Assembly: GCA_020740775.1 (NCBI GenBank) | Contig: JAHEWK010000015.1 | Location: 868,001 to 932,000 of the forward strand | Direction of reading: 5' to 3' | Length of the DNA: 64,000 nucleotides | DNA from: Ilyonectria destructans | Lineage: Eukaryota > Ascomycota > Sordariomycetes > Hypocreales > Nectriaceae | Shown here: positions 1-13,578 of the stretch, piece after piece | Layout: each line of letters begins with the position of its first letter | How positions within the stretch are numbered: position 1 is the first letter of the stretch | Notes under the pieces: generated by a model | Database searches by the model: none | The model's input: only the letters and a program-made list of their open reading frames with translations | What the model was told of the DNA's origin: nothing | Position numbers and translations under genes: made by a program

Positions 1-2277
1 AGCACGGTACGGGGGCCACAGCACTGTGCATTGCCACAGCTTACAGTGTTAATATCCGACCCAACGGGCATCCCCGGTGGTGGCCCCCTCGCCCCGTACT
101 ATGTCGCCTCGTGCTGCCCTCTCAAGTCGCACCGCGAAGAGAGTGCGCTCTTTCGTGCAGATTACAGTGGGCAATTTTCGTCTGAACAAGGGGGAGAGGG
201 CGTGACAGACCAGGGACGGACGCTGGCTGGCTGTTGGGCCACCACTGCGCTGTAACGTCGCACGCCACAGTGCAGCAGACAGTGTGCGCAACGCCCCAAG
301 CGGCCGATGGAGGGCTGAGACACGGTGCAAGCCCTTGTCAGGGCGACTGCATCAACGCTCAGCCGGGGGGAGATGATTGATGGCTGAATGCGTTTTCTCA
401 TCTGCGGTGGAGGATGCGTTCAGATGAAAACTCGACGAGGCGAGCAAAGCACCAATAAAGCCACTGACAACATCGTCTACGTCTTCCCCCACGGAACAAA
501 CTCTATGGATCAGTGTTTTTCTAGTGCATTGGCGGTCGCATCGGATGGCCGGTCCGCGTGTCGGATAGGCCACTCATTGGACGGCTCCAACGTTGCGTCA
601 GGGGAGGGGACGGACCCGCGTACAGTGCTTCGCGAGACGTAGCGACAGCAGCTGACAGAGGCATCGACACAGTGCCGCACTGTCCCCGGTGTTGCCCGTG
701 GCGGCCTGCGACTCTTGGCTCTCGACTCTTGACTCTCGACTCTCGACTCTCGACGCTTGACTCTGGATTGTGGCACTTCAGTCTGCCGTGACTTTGACTT
801 TGACACCCTTGTCTTGGTTTCCGCTCCCAATGTCTTGATTTGCTTTCCAACTGACCCTGCTCCGCCTTGCGCCTTGCCATGAGCCCTGTCAGCTAGCCAT
901 TTCAAGTCACGTCAGTGTCAGTCAGTTTACTTTGCGTCTCCCGTGCTCCATCCAGCCAAGGCTCAGTAGCCACTGCCGGCCGTGCCATCATATCATCGCC
1001 CGAAGTTCGTCGGCACCCGCCGGCCCTGGCCCCGAGCGGTTTTAACAAAATTCTCGTTTGTACAAGGAGCGGCGGTATATTTTCTCCCGGTAGCTATCTG
1101 CCGTATATCCGGATTCCTCTTCCCATACCGACAGCGGCCGGGCCCACTAGAGTGGCTCCCATTGACCGCACATCGTGATGTGTTCCGTGACGGCATGGCC
1201 TCATCACATTCAATCCCCAGTCAGAGACAAACACCACCTTTCGTCTAAGCGAGGCATTGCCTGATTTTCGAGTCAGGGTTTTGCCTCTCAGCCAAATCCG
1301 CTCGTAGTATCTCAGACTCGCATTGCTAGGACCATGATAGTCCTCACTTTGGAATGCCTTGCCGCCTCACTATCAGTGCTTTTGCTCCTATCTCTCTGCC
1401 ATTCCCCTTAGCCTGCCCTGTCTAGTGGTCCATGGTTCCGAGGCAAATGCCGTTCTCTCGATGGTAGAGGCAATGATCGTCCGAAACATTGTTTGTTGTC
1501 TGTCAGTTTCTATATTGACCTGTCACCCCACGTACTTAAGACATGCTTCTCAACTACCGCAAACTATGCACCCTAAAATGAACCCGAGTAAACTTGTCTC
1601 TCTTCTGCCAACACATTTACGGCTGGGGCGGTTCGGCATGCCAGATGACCCAGCACCTAATCATTGGATCGTCGATACGCCCTGCTGGGACCGATGATCC
1701 TCTCGACCCGACGCTGTGGATCGGGACCGCTCCCTTCTGAGGCATGGGAAGGTTTTCGGGTTCCTCCTTCAGGCCTTGACTAACATGTTGCGATTCACTT
1801 TGAAACAATTGGGGCACAACAAGGTAGTCAAGATAACATAGTAAACACAAAGTGCCATCTTGGCAAATATCCTGCCGTCTATACTAGTCCCCAGGCCGTG
1901 CCTCTCCCTTCCAACAGGGCCCTGTTCCGCACTCTCTAGCCCTCTTTGACGCGCTATCAGCAATCTACACAAGTCCGAAGGTCAGTGCTTCCCTGGATTC
2001 AGACACCCGACAAATGAAATTCCCATCTTCGACACAGTGGCTTTTGCCCTTCCAAAGCGCATTGCCCAAACAAACAAAAAGTACATGCCGCTATGCTCTG
2101 TTCGATTAGCTCCATCCGACTTCACTTCCCGACCCGCAAGGAGGCCTAATTGCCATCCCAAGCCATGGTCATTTCAGCCGTGGCTTTGACCTCCCCATTC
2201 CGCTCTCGTACTCTAGCGCAGCGTCGAGAATTGCTTTCTCCTGGTCACTGTGTTATGCCGCCCTCTAGACTATCCCT
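1..2277. other. Non-coding stretch upstream of the RTA1 gene
   Basis: No reading frame here is longer than about 130 codons, none has splice sites that join into a recognisable protein, and none resembles a known family. The only structure seen is a short tandem repeat near 709-766. It is probably intergenic DNA, or the outer UTR of a gene to the left of the window. Confidence 0.6.
709..766. repeat. Imperfect 7-bp tandem repeat (GACTCTC)n
   Basis: The unit GACTCTC is perfect three times at about 731-751. Degenerate copies lie on both sides (GACTCTT, CTTGGCT). It looks like a simple minisatellite in non-coding DNA. Confidence 0.8.
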
Positions 2278-3333
2278 TCACTTGTAGTCGTGTCGGGACT
2301 GCGAGTATCGCCTCGACTGCGAATGCCTCGAGTTGGAGTTGGAGTGACGTCTCGAGCGTGGAGTCTGGGTATCGTATGGTTGACTCTCCATCAAGTACCC
2401 GTCCATGCTCGCGATTCGCTTCGCATCCGCAGCACGGTTAAGCACGCGGCTTGGGTGGAACCAGTTGAACAGCAGGGCCACGAGCGCCATCAGGGCCGCA
2501 TCAAAGATGTAGATCCAGTACTCCGTCGACTGCAGCTCTCCCTCCTTGCCTGTGATGTACTCGGCCACACGGAAGGCTGATCGCACCAGGATGAAGAAAC
2601 TCGTCGCGTACAGGACGTACAGCAGCTTACGCCACGGCACGGCGAGCTCATACGACTTTTGGGTGGGCTTCTCGCGGATCCGCATGTGAAAGACGAGGGT
2701 GACGACCATGAAGAAACCGAAGAAGAGAATCTGGATGCCCAGACCGCCGATGATGATGTTCTCTCCCTTCTTGACGTCGTCCGAGTTCTTGGCCGTCGCG
2801 AGCATGCCACCACCTGCAATTTAGTGTTAGTGGCAGTTGGGCAAAATAATCATTGTAGGGTAACCCACCTCCACTCTGAGCGAAGAATGACAAGACATCG
2901 CCGGCAACAAAAACCTTGGTCAACCAATTGGGCCGGATGAGGGATAACTTCTGAGCATCTAGAAGGACAATGATACGACCGAGGATCATATAGATCGAGG
3001 CCGCGTAGAGCGCTGGTCCGAGAAGCAACAAGATAGACTGAATGATGTATGGGTTCTTGGTAAAGTCAGGTGCCTCCTGTGCCGACATGGCACGTCCCAC
3101 GTAGCCAACCGCCTCGACTGTGAATCATTTGGTTAGGCCGACACTCGAGCAAGTTGATACCGACATTGCAACTTACAGAGACAGCCGATCAGGAACGGGA
3201 TGAAGTACCATGTTCGGTTACGGAACATCTGCCAGATGTGGAGCAGCGCCGATATACCGAACGCAACCACGAAGATGGCTGCGGCCGGTAGTGACGGGTC
3301 ATAGTTGTAAAACTTAAACGAAGACTCTGCCAT
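2278..3333 (-). CDS. RTA1-domain membrane protein (lipid-translocating exporter family)
   Basis: Three exons on the minus strand: 3333-3177, 3117-2869 and 2813-2278, giving 313 residues. The introns are 59 and 55 nt with GTAAGT/CAG and GTGGGT/CAG ends. Joining exons 1 and 2 restores the motif FEAVGYVGR, which matches the conserved E-x-x-GYxxR of RTA1 proteins. The product has about seven hydrophobic membrane segments and a Ser/Arg-rich, basic cytosolic tail at its C-terminus. RTA1 relatives in yeast (Rta1, Rsb1, Rtm1) are plasma-membrane or vacuolar proteins tied to resistance to 7-aminocholesterol, long-chain bases or molasses toxicity. The substrate of this one cannot be read from sequence. 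The ATG at 3333 is followed at once by a typical RTA1 N-terminus (short tail, then the first membrane helix). Confidence 0.9.
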
Positions 3334-4227
3334 CTTGGCGATCAGGGCCTATGCGAGATCCGAGGAAGCTTTGAGGTTGTCGTGTTGCGCTATTCGACCC
3401 CTGGTCCTTCAAGGCGGGTCGTATCGTTCAGCGGTCTGTCTATAGAGCTATCCGGGGAGGTGATGGCGAGAGGATTGTTGACGATTGAGACGGACATATC
3501 TTTTCCACTCCATGGTATATATAATTCTCATTCCGTGTACACGTATTTTTGCTGTTGCCCCTTGGTTTCTGCTTCAACGTATTCATGAGGCATTGAGCTC
3601 TATACGCGGAACTGAAATTCGTGTTGGCAATTTTCACAACAATGGCCAATCCTTCCACAGCGGACATGCCTTCACAGTGGAGCCGCTACAGAACACAGCC
3701 CAACTCCACAGCTCTGAATACGTATACGCGTATTCGCCAGCGCCGGGCCGAGTTCTTTCGTTCCATAATCTGCAAACCAGCGAACCATGCGTGCTGAAAC
3801 ATGCCACAGCGGCTCGAAATAGACACTTGTCAATGGGCATTGGGTCCAAGCCTATCTCCCTATACGCGCGAACACGGAGAATACCGCGCGGATGGAGCGA
3901 GCTATCTACGGTGACAAAGCCCCAAACACGATGGATGACGCAGCCGCCCTCCATTTTGGTGTTCCCCTAGCATAAATCGCCGAGTCCGTGAGTCGGGCGG
4001 TCGCTATTTTCGGAGAAAATCATGCAGGAACGGCTTGGCTTCGCGGTTGTGAAGCGTGCTAGTGGTGATGGTTCGTGGTGGCATGCGGCTTCAAATACGG
4101 GGCGTCGGGACATCCGCGGGCGGCCGGCATGGAGCATTAATACAAGACGGCTGCAATCTTCTTCGTGTGCCTTATTTTATGGATCTTTGTCCTTTACTCT
4201 ACTCAAAATAACTACAGTCGTGAATCC
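3334..4227. promoter_or_regulatory. Divergent intergenic region between the RTA1 and glycosyltransferase genes
   Basis: The 894 bp separate two outward-facing start codons, so the region must hold both promoters. No coding sequence is supported here. I did not find a TATA box or operator that I would defend. Confidence 0.55.
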
Positions 4228-7104
4228 ATGGCTAACTCCAAGGACACCCATGACGTTCCCCCACCGTCGCCTTACAGCGATCTCCCTGAGGTGGTCTCGG
4301 ACGATATTCTCCCCTCTTATGACGCCGTCGTCAGCAACGATTTGCTTCAGCAAACAACTGCCGTCAGAGGTACTTTAATATTGAACTCTCAAGTCGCTTG
4401 GCCAACGTAACTTACACTGGAACAGAGGATGGCCGCATCGATGTCGACTTAAACTCCCGATTCTGCAGAACACTCTCGCGATTCATCCCCGACATCAAGA
4501 CCCCTCTTCCAGAAGCCGAGGAATCTCCTCCCCAGTACTACGCGGAACTCGGAGGGTCACCGGTGCCCTCCAGATTTCCCGTCAAGCTCAACATCGTCAT
4601 CCAGGTTGTCGGCAGCCGCGGCGATGTCCAGCCATTTGTGGCTCTCGGCAGCGAACTCCAGAAACACGGCCACCGCGTCCGCCTAGCTACCCACAATGTC
4701 TTCGACTCGTTCGTGCGCGACGCTGGGCTCGAGTTCTACCCCATCGGCGGCAACCCCTCGGAGCTGATGGCGTACATGGTCCGCAACCCCGGGCTGATCC
4801 CCAGCTTGAAGACCCTCCGAGGCGGCGAGATCCAGAGAAAACGGGAGATGGTTGCCGAGATGCTGAACGGGTGCTGGCTGTCTTGTCTAGAGCCGGATCC
4901 AGTAAGCGGCAAGCCCTTTGTTGCAGACGCCATCATTGCCAACCCTCCCAGCTTCGCCCATGTACACTGCGCGCAGGCGATGAAGATTCCCGTTCATCTC
5001 ATGTTCACGATGCCCTGGACAAGCACAAAGGCGTTCTCTCACCCGCTGGCGAACCTAAAGTTTGGCGAAAAGGCGGGAATGGATACAGCAACAGCCAACT
5101 ACGTATCTTACAGTGTCGTAGAATGGCTAACTTGGCAGGGGTAAGTCTTTTTTTTTTTCCCTCGAGACCTATCAGTCTTTATACAACTGCTAACATGTGG
5201 CACAGACTTGGAGACGTCATCAATGACTGGCGGAAGACAATTGACCTGGAACCTGTACCCCTATCTGAAGGCCCTCTTCTAGCCGAGACGCTTAAAATTC
5301 CCTTCACATACTGCTGGTCTCCAGCCCTGGTCAGCAAGCCACGGGACTGGCCTTCGTATATCGGTACGTTCTGGTAGCTTTGCACCTCAGAGTGTATCGA
5401 ACTAACTTTCTTCAGATGTGTGCGGTTTCTTCTTTCGCGAGCCGCCCAACTACACCCCGCCAGCCGACCTTGCAGACTTCCTAGCCCAGGGACCACCGCC
5501 CATTTACATCGGATTCGGAAGTATCGTGATCGATGATCCAGAGACCATGACCAAGACCCTTGTCGAAGCTGTCCGTCGAACCGGCGTTCGCGCCATCATA
5601 TCCAAGGGCTGGAGCAACCTCGGGGGCGTGGAGGAGAAGAACGTTTTCTTCTTAGGAGATTGTCCTCACGAATGGCTCTTTGCCCACGTTACCGCTGTCT
5701 TTCACCATGGCGGCGCAGGAACCACGGCATGCGGTCTCCTGAACGGCCGGCCAACGACAATTGTGCCCTTTTTTGGAGAGTGCGTGAACCCCATTCCATG
5801 TGACGAGTAAGTCTGCTAACAACCAGCAGCCAGCCGTTCTGGGGAGAGATGGTTGCAGCATCAGGAGCAGGTCCACACCCAATCCATCACAAGAAGCTCA
5901 ATGTGCAAAACCTCTCCGAGGCTATCCAGTTCTGCCTTACCCCGGAGGCCGCTCACGCTGCTGCGGGCTTGGCTTCGAGGATGAAGAGTGAGAGCGGTGT
6001 TGCGACTGCAGTGAGGTCGTTTCACGCCAACCTCCCGCTGGAAAACCTGCAGTGCGATATTATAAGCGGCCAGCCTGCGGTCTGGGTCTGTAAGCGAGGC
6101 AAAAGACATATCAGGCTATCAAAGATGGCGGCGGGTGTTCTTTTTCAACATCTAAAGGTTGACCCGAAGAAGATCTACCTGTGAGTTTCCTTCCCTAAAT
6201 CTGTTTAGAGCATATTATTGACGGTGCATCTAGCAACGAAACGAAGTCTATCACAATCATCCACCGCCGATGGGACCCCGTGACCGGAACTACATCAGCA
6301 CTGCTGGGAACCTCAACTGACATGGCGAAGGCCACCGCTGATGTCGTCATGAAGCCTATTCGAACCTACCAGCAACGCAAGACCGCCGACGCCTTGGTCG
6401 AGGCAGGCCGATCGCCGGGACCTGGCCCACAACAAGGCACCATACCTCCAGGAGCTGCTTCACACGGACGTGGGTGCATGAGCACGGCTGGTGCGCTCGC
6501 CTCCGCTTCAGCATCGGGAGTAGGCGGTTTCTTCAAGTCCTATGGCCGAGGTTTCTACCTCGATATCCCTCTCGCCGTCACCGAGGGTTTTCGCGCGGTG
6601 CCGAAGCTATATGGAGAGCGCGTCCCAGAGCATGAACCTGTGCAGGACTGGCAATCTGGCGCTCGAGTTGCGGGCAACAACTTTGTAAGAGGCATGTCTG
6701 AAGGCATTTCGGACTTGGTTGTACAGCCGTACAAGGGAGGCAAAGAAGGCGGCGCCCTTGGAGCGGCCAAAGGCGTCGGCAAGGGCTTGCTCGGGATGGC
6801 AAGCAAGACAGCATCAGGTACGTGTTCATCTAAGGTCTTCAGGTGAACCAAAACTAACATATACAATGAAGCCGCTGTCGGAATCGTTGCGTATCCGGGT
6901 CACGGCATCTACCAGAGCGTCCGGACTCTGGTCAAATCAGGGATCCGGCAACGAATAATGAGTGCTCGGCGACAGGAAGGAGAATATCTCGTCCAGAACC
7001 CAGGTAACGTGCCTATTGACGTACCGTTCATTTTGTCGGAGTTTGGACAATTGTGCCAGAAAGACTCGGGGCGTGAACGGCCCATCTCACGTGGCGACGT
7101 TTAG
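4228..7104 (+). CDS. UDP-glycosyltransferase, sterol 3-beta-glucosyltransferase type
   Basis: Seven exons (4228-4369, 4426-5140, 5206-5363, 5416-5779, 5830-6180, 6234-6817, 6872-7104) join in frame to 848 residues. Residues ~100-240 hold the N-terminal GT28-like nucleotide-sugar fold ([15 protein letters not shown]). The UGT donor-binding signature HHGGAGTT lies at about 435-442, followed by [11 protein letters not shown], which is rebuilt exactly across intron 4. This is the arrangement of fungal and plant sterol glucosyltransferases, which transfer glucose from UDP-glucose to the sterol 3-OH at membranes. There is no PH/GRAM region like that of yeast Atg26. The N-terminus has a PSYDAV element, and the last ~120 residues are glycine-rich and resemble the lipid-binding end of VPS13/ATG2 proteins. 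Sterol as acceptor is an inference; another lipid or a secondary metabolite is possible. Confidence 0.9.
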
Positions 7105-10100
7105 AGAGATGATCTTTTTTTGCGAGCCACGAAATCACCACCTTACTTACGACAGCTTCATTTTGGCGTTTGCTGCAAAGATACCACCAGTAACAGATAG
7201 AAATAAATAGATTCCCCGCTTCCAATTATACTATATCTTCTACTCGGATTTCACATCTCAACGCAAGCTACCCGAGAACTGGCAATGCTAGCCTGCCTTC
7301 ATACAGTAAGATCCTTCGCCCAGTGTGACAACCATCATCCGCCACCACAGTGCGTCTCTAGGCATGAAAATAGCTCCGTTGCCTGCGTCTCGCGGCGCAC
7401 TGTGTACCTTGAAAATCCTGCCTGGGGTCTCCTTGGTGTGGACCAGACCAATCTCCTCCATTGCTTGCAGAGTGTCAAGGCTTCATCGTGCAGTAGCTGC
7501 CGGTCTGACCGTGCTTAGTTCAGCTTCGAGAAGACACTGGTGTTTATCTCCTGCGCTCGGCATCCGCTGTGCCCCGTGTCGTGACTCGTGAGGCAAAAAG
7601 TCGCTTCGCCTCGCGGCATGGCCCAGGGGATCAGCGGCAACATCACAGGGACACGAACGCAAGACTGCGCGTCTCGAACGTCTCACTCTCACCGAAGCAG
7701 ACGAGGACACCCTCGGTAGCTCCTCGTTCAAATTGATTCCTCATCATCTCATCCTGTCCCATCTAGTCGTGGCACTGGCCGTCCTCCGCGTCACCACTGA
7801 AACCCTTGTCCGTCCCCCTTCATCAACGCGGAGAACTGCTCCAGGCTAAAGCCAGCCACCCTGCTCGCTTCCCCACCACTAGACCAAACTTAACCTAATG
7901 CCTTCACGGTCGGTCCGAAAAGGCCCTGCCCATTCCTCGTCCGCAAGGCTGAGGGCGGAAACGCCATCTGGGGAATGCCTCTACGTAGCACTCTCCGCAA
8001 GTGCCGCAGCTTTCAGCTGGGGAAGCGGTCCCGCGTTTGCGGAGAGTCCGCTTGAGTGTCTTACGTTGCCGGCATGCAGCATTCCATAGCATTGATACCT
8101 AAGCGAGCTTCATCTGGGGAGCTATCGGGTTCTATCCGAGGGTTTGTGTGCACACACTCTGTACCTTGCGGAGAGATAGGTGGCCGAAAGCCTCGAAATG
8201 TTACCCCGAACCTCCGCCTAGGAATATTCTCACACTTTGCATTGTTCAAACAACAGTCGTTGAGTGAGCTATTGACGCTTATTCCAGCCAAGTACGATCC
8301 GCAGCCATAGCGACTCACAGCGACTCACGGCGTGCCTCCATGCTCTGAGTTTCCTTCCACCACTCTGTCAGACTCACATCATGTGCGGCCATTCTGGCGA
8401 GTCAAAGCGCATAATAACACATAGCTCCTCGGTTGCGACCGTAGCTCTTACTATGGATAGGGATTCCTTTTTACTAACAGTACATGCTATATGTCTCGTC
8501 TAAGGATTGCCTTTGCATTATGCATAGGTACCCGAAAGAAAAATATGTTGGTTGGGTCGTCCAACATGTCACCTTACCCTAGAGCTTCTCAGAACCACCA
8601 ACTTGGCAAATTCTGATTCGTCAACATCCTGCTGTATCTTCCGCTGTATTTACGTGAAGATAAAGATGATAATTGTTTGAAGTTGGCTGCTGCTCTTCCA
8701 TTGATGGAAGATGGAGGATGGAAGACCAGAGCCACGACAGGGTGTGCTGTCAGTCCTCTTGGGAGTAAGTGGTTCACAACATCCACCAATACAATCGTAG
8801 CTTAGTGCAAAGCAAATTGGAAAACTTCAGGACTCAATCACCAAGCCAAACTCACAAAAACGCGAAGGTTCCAGGTGTATTCATGTGTAGTTTGTATAGA
8901 GAGCTCAAAACCGACACGAGAATGGTCAGATCAATGGAATCATCTGAGCGGCAGGGATTGTTTCAAAATCATACTCCAGACGGTTATGAATAAAATTTGA
9001 CTGAATGGATTGTTTTTCTGCTCCGAAGGCCTTGTTGGAAGTCCATCAGTGAGTCTCGATCTCGTATCCCAACAGGCCATTTATGGCACAAATATTGCCT
9101 CCCTGACCTGATACACACTCATGCGCTTTATTGCCGGTGAACGCCCAGGAGTCTTATCAGTCACTGCGCGTATTCAATTCGTGGAAGTAATCTATGAGCC
9201 CCTTGAAAACTACTGCAGGACGAAAACCTTGCGCTGGCAATGTGATTGATGCAATCCAACCCTGGCACCCGGGCCCATTGATGTCTCTGACATGGAGGGC
9301 GGAGCGGATGAGTCAATGACCCACTCTGAGGAACAATTAAACCTATTAAATGAAACTGGTCACATATTTCGAGACTTTCTATTGGGGTAGTTCAACGTGG
9401 AGACTATGTGCTGGTCGCCGATATGCAAGGGATGGCCCGTTCCTGGCAAGTGGGGGTTCAACAGCTGCTGTCTGAGGGCGACGGAAGTACTAGACTCAAA
9501 ATATAGTTCAAATAAGCACGATCCGTCAAAATGTCAGTCCACATGCAGACAATTCCTCCCAATTTGTTGAATCATAGAGGTGAACGGAGCTCAATCCGGA
9601 TGTCAGACGAATAGGTCCGATAGGAAAAGTCAAGCCTGCATAGGCCGGATCCGTACCGCGGTTCCGATTAAGCCTAGATAGAGACTTCAAACCTAGATCA
9701 ACCTCAACAACCCTAGATCTTCGGCTTCCAACGGGATCCCTAGGGATAAATAGCTAGCTTACCCTCCTAGACAGTAAAAAAGAAAAAAGATCTTCCATCG
9801 CAATCCCACTGTCTGATACCGGAGATAGATCCACAATTATCCTCGGACCGCTCCGAAACTTGACCTCGTTCCGATAGCCGCCGGCTGACCCTGCACGTTT
9901 ACCCAAAGGGTAATGTTTCCTCGTCAGAAATACCTCTTTTTTCTTCACCGGTCTCAGGGGAGGCGACCTATACGCTTGGCTACACCAATACCACCTGCGT
10001 TCTCAGGTGATATGGGTAAGCCTGCAGGGTCCGGTTGCATTGGACATCAAAGTCTGAGATTGTGAAAGCTCGACCCCAAATTTGGAAACGAAAGAACAAA

Positions 10101-12614
10101 ACCCATTCATCATTGCCTTTTACTGGTGACCTCATTTCAAAAAACGACGAGGTGGCTCTTGGTTTGATCTCCACTTGCTGTGCTTAAAGGGCGATCGTCA
10201 ACCCTCAATGCGCCGAACGATGGACCTGTTTAGATTTTACGATGCTGAAATTTCTCGGTTCCAAGAAGAGGTAAGATATTGCAGCTAAAACGAGACCTCC
10301 GCGGATCTTCCTGCACTGCATGATGAACCCTGCTGGGCCCACTTGTAAGGAATGGAAGAAACGGTGTGCCGCTCCCGTCTCCCGTCGCCCAGTTTCGGGA
10401 AGGAAATGACTTGTCAATTATCGTCAGGCACCAGTACCTTGGCTTCCAAGCGGGCATTTCATACTGTGCAGGGTATGAAGTGTACCACCAACTACGAATT
10501 CCAGATACTCGTGGCCTGTCGTGTAGCTTTTTGAACATATGCTTGAACTAGGTCGGACTGATATAGACGATTCGATCCACACCCCAGCTTTGACGTGAAT
10601 TGTGGATAATGAGATCTGAGCCCTGTAACTTAGTAGCCGCCCTAGTCTGAATCATGATTGATCTATAATCTCTGTGGATAGCTGAGGTCTCCATAAAACA
10701 TCCTGGGCCTTTTCACCGGCCTCATCTACCTAATGACATTGGCTGTTGTAACGAAACCTGCGACCCTGAAGCTACCCTGTCTGATCATACGCCTAGTGCA
10801 GCGTACTCTTGAGCTTCCGAATTAGAACGACACATGAGAAACAGGGGGCCCCTACAACTCCTGGTCCGCACTTCCCTCTAGGACTCAGCCCCGCGCAATG
10901 ACTTGATTCGAGGTGTGGTCAGTATTGCATGCATTATAGGCGACTCATCACCCTAGTCGTGTGATAGGGCTTGATCTCCTGACAGGGACGGATACTCGTG
11001 CCGCGGAGCCTAGCCAAGCCTCCGCCGTCAACGTAGCCTTCGCCGCGTCTTCGTCTGTAGGTCGCTGCCACGCACGTCTCGATAAATCATGGTGGCGTCA
11101 TTCCACTTCAAAGTGGAAATTATCGAAAATGAGAGGTGAATTACTGGAATGCAAGAAGCTACCCTTGCCCTAAACCCAGCGAATTATGTGGGTTGACCTC
11201 CAATTGATTTACGACCGTGCAATCAGGACGAGGCTCGAGCTACAGGTAAACTCGCATATGTAATGACAACCGCATCGGGCAACGACGTAAGCTGAGGCTT
11301 GTGGGGGTACTGTTCAACGGTCAAATGATGTCAACAAGGCTCCCCTAAGATGATCTAGGGTCAGTGCTAAACAAAAGCAAGTTATCTTCCAATCGATGAG
11401 TGAGGCCACCCACACCCATGGGGACACGTCAGGCCTGTTCTTGCAGTAGTCTTGAGGCTGAATTTGAGACAAAATACCTTCCTGCCTCGGTCAAGGTGTT
11501 TCGGGCCGGGGGATCTGAGATCAGGCGCCGCACCCGACGGGAATGATCGAGATACCGACGGCATCACTTTCCTATCTGGTAGTGAAAATGTTAGCGAGAC
11601 CCTGATTACTATGCGGCTGAATCTTATCGAACAATGAACCCCTCCATGGGCCTACGGAGAAAGGGAGTTGGTGTTAATATCGGTTGTTTAGCGTTGTTGT
11701 CTCCCGAGCTCCCTGATTCCCCTCTCCCCAGTTCCCTCAGAAAGTTTGTACTGATTTTATCTTGTCATAGGCGAGTCCTATGCTAGGAGTTCCATTGATA
11801 AGTTTGCATATAAGAGACCTGTCTACCTACCTCTATTACATCTGGTGGAAGCTACTGACATTCTCGTGACACTTACCCCTCTCAGCGGTGGTCACCAGCC
11901 CCTTATTCCGAGTTTGGTTTTCTATCTTTTCCAATTCTAATTAATTGGCAGTATGGTATTTCAACCACAGCTCTCGCATAAATCGGGGTGTGCCGTCTAA
12001 CTTGCTTACGAACATTGTGACCAGCTAGACCGATCATTGATACTATCGCACACGAGCTTGAACAACCATACACCCCATCAATCATCCACGCAATTCGAAT
12101 TCGTGCCGAACTCCTCGTCGTACCCGTTATGATTGCCAACGAAGAATCTGTAGTCATCCAGACATCCAACTCTCGATCCGATCGCCCCATCTGTTTATCA
12201 TGAATGTTGGAAGTGCCGAGCCAACGTCAACAAGCCTGGCGTAACATGTTATCACAGGTTCCACAACCACAACACCAAAAGCCGTTTCCCGCCGTTGTGA
12301 ATCAAAGACCCCCTGAGATGTCAGACAAATTCCTTTTTGGCCTCGCATTGAAGGTTATACCTACTCTGCCGTCGAGATCCGATCGACATGCACCTGCTCA
12401 GGGGGATTTGGACAAGAACAAACATCGTTTGTTCAACGTTCTGATAAACATCCACAAGTGGTCAGTGCCGTGCCAAAGAACGATCCGTCTACTCAAACAT
12501 GAACCCACGATCATGATATAGAGGGGAGAGTCCCCGGCTTTGGAGGTGGATGGGACAACACCTCTGTGGCAGATTGTATAGCATCCCCTTGAACTCTGTT
12601 CGGTTGCAAAGATC
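7105..12614. other. 5.5-kb stretch without recognisable genes
   Basis: Both strands carry only short open frames (about 60-100 codons) that do not join into a plausible protein and often overlap on opposite strands. I saw no terminal repeats, reverse-transcriptase or transposase motifs. It could be old, decayed repeat DNA or true intergenic sequence. Its length contrasts with the compact right half of the window. Confidence 0.5.
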
Positions 12615-13578
12615 ATGCAGTTTGCACTTCTTCTCCTCCTGGCTACAGGCATTTCATGTGCCATAGATTTGTCAATTCGTGGAGGGGGATCCACGGCTAG
12701 CCAGAAGCCTGGCATTGAAACTGCTATCCAGAAAACCATCTCAACAATCGACTGTCTTCTCACAACCAGGAAGAAAGACCATGTATCCCCAGCCTCGGTT
12801 CTGCCATTTTCAAAAACGACTATCTGCACACAGCAGTGTGTCGTTCTGACGCTTTCCACGTCAATCAAGTAAGGGTCCAGCATGTCTCACTTTCAGACAA
12901 TTCTCTAATTGTGACTCAAGGCCGGCCGGCAGTTCGGCGTATCGCGGTAGCACACCGCCTATCTCTACGTCTTGTCTCACAACCTCTACCACCGCTACTG
13001 ATTATTCTGAATCACCTACGCCTCTTCGATCGTTGGTCTCGGGTCCAATTTCTGTTGCGACAAGGGTACCGTCTTTCGCTTCTTCCTTGACTGGTTTGAC
13101 TGCGATGAGCTCTAGCAGCGCCTTGATTTCGGAGCCATGTTCAACTGATGTCACCGTGACGAAAACAATCGTGGAGACATGGTGGTCCAAGGCACCGGCG
13201 ACAACAACGTTGGCGCGCACTCGGTCAGTCACGATAACGACGGTGATCGTGGAAACGTATTCGACATCGACGGGAGAGAGAACACTGCTGGCTACTCGAA
13301 CGACAACTACGACTTTTGTAAGCTTAGATACGACGTGTTTGGGGGAAAAGAACTGCTGTGCTGCCTGTCCGACGCCTCCCGCGCGAGAAGCAAGCGATCA
13401 AGGCTCTTTTACCCCTGAATCTTCGGTTACCAGCGACTTCGAGAGTCAGAGTATTGCAGTTGATTCGACAATGCCGACGACAGAGGGAGACATCACGTCA
13501 ACTTCTGCTGCCGGAGCAGCTGCCGTAACTGCAGGACTTGTCGGCGCTTTGGTTGGATTTCTGGCTGTGTTGGCATGA
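12615..13578 (+). CDS. Ser/Thr-rich secreted protein, probably GPI-anchored
   Basis: Exon 1 is 12615-12868 and exon 2 begins at about 12933 (CAG acceptor) or 12921 (AAG acceptor); both keep the frame and give about 299-303 residues. The ATG at 12615 opens a classical signal peptide (MQFALLLLLATGISCA). The mature part is very rich in Ser and Thr, with repeated TTT and VTVT runs expected to be O-glycosylated, and it contains a cysteine group CCAAC. The C-terminus ends in Ser/Ala/Gly and a hydrophobic tail (AAVTAGLVGALVGFLAVLA) with no charged residues after it, the pattern of a GPI-attachment signal. A cell-wall or plasma-membrane surface protein is likely. No catalytic domain is visible and I do not recognise the family. 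Confidence 0.72.

Noticed and set aside
12398..12883. 161-codon minus-strand frame
   Set aside because: It is antisense to the signal-peptide exon of the surface protein, which has the better evidence (signal peptide, splice sites, GPI-like tail).
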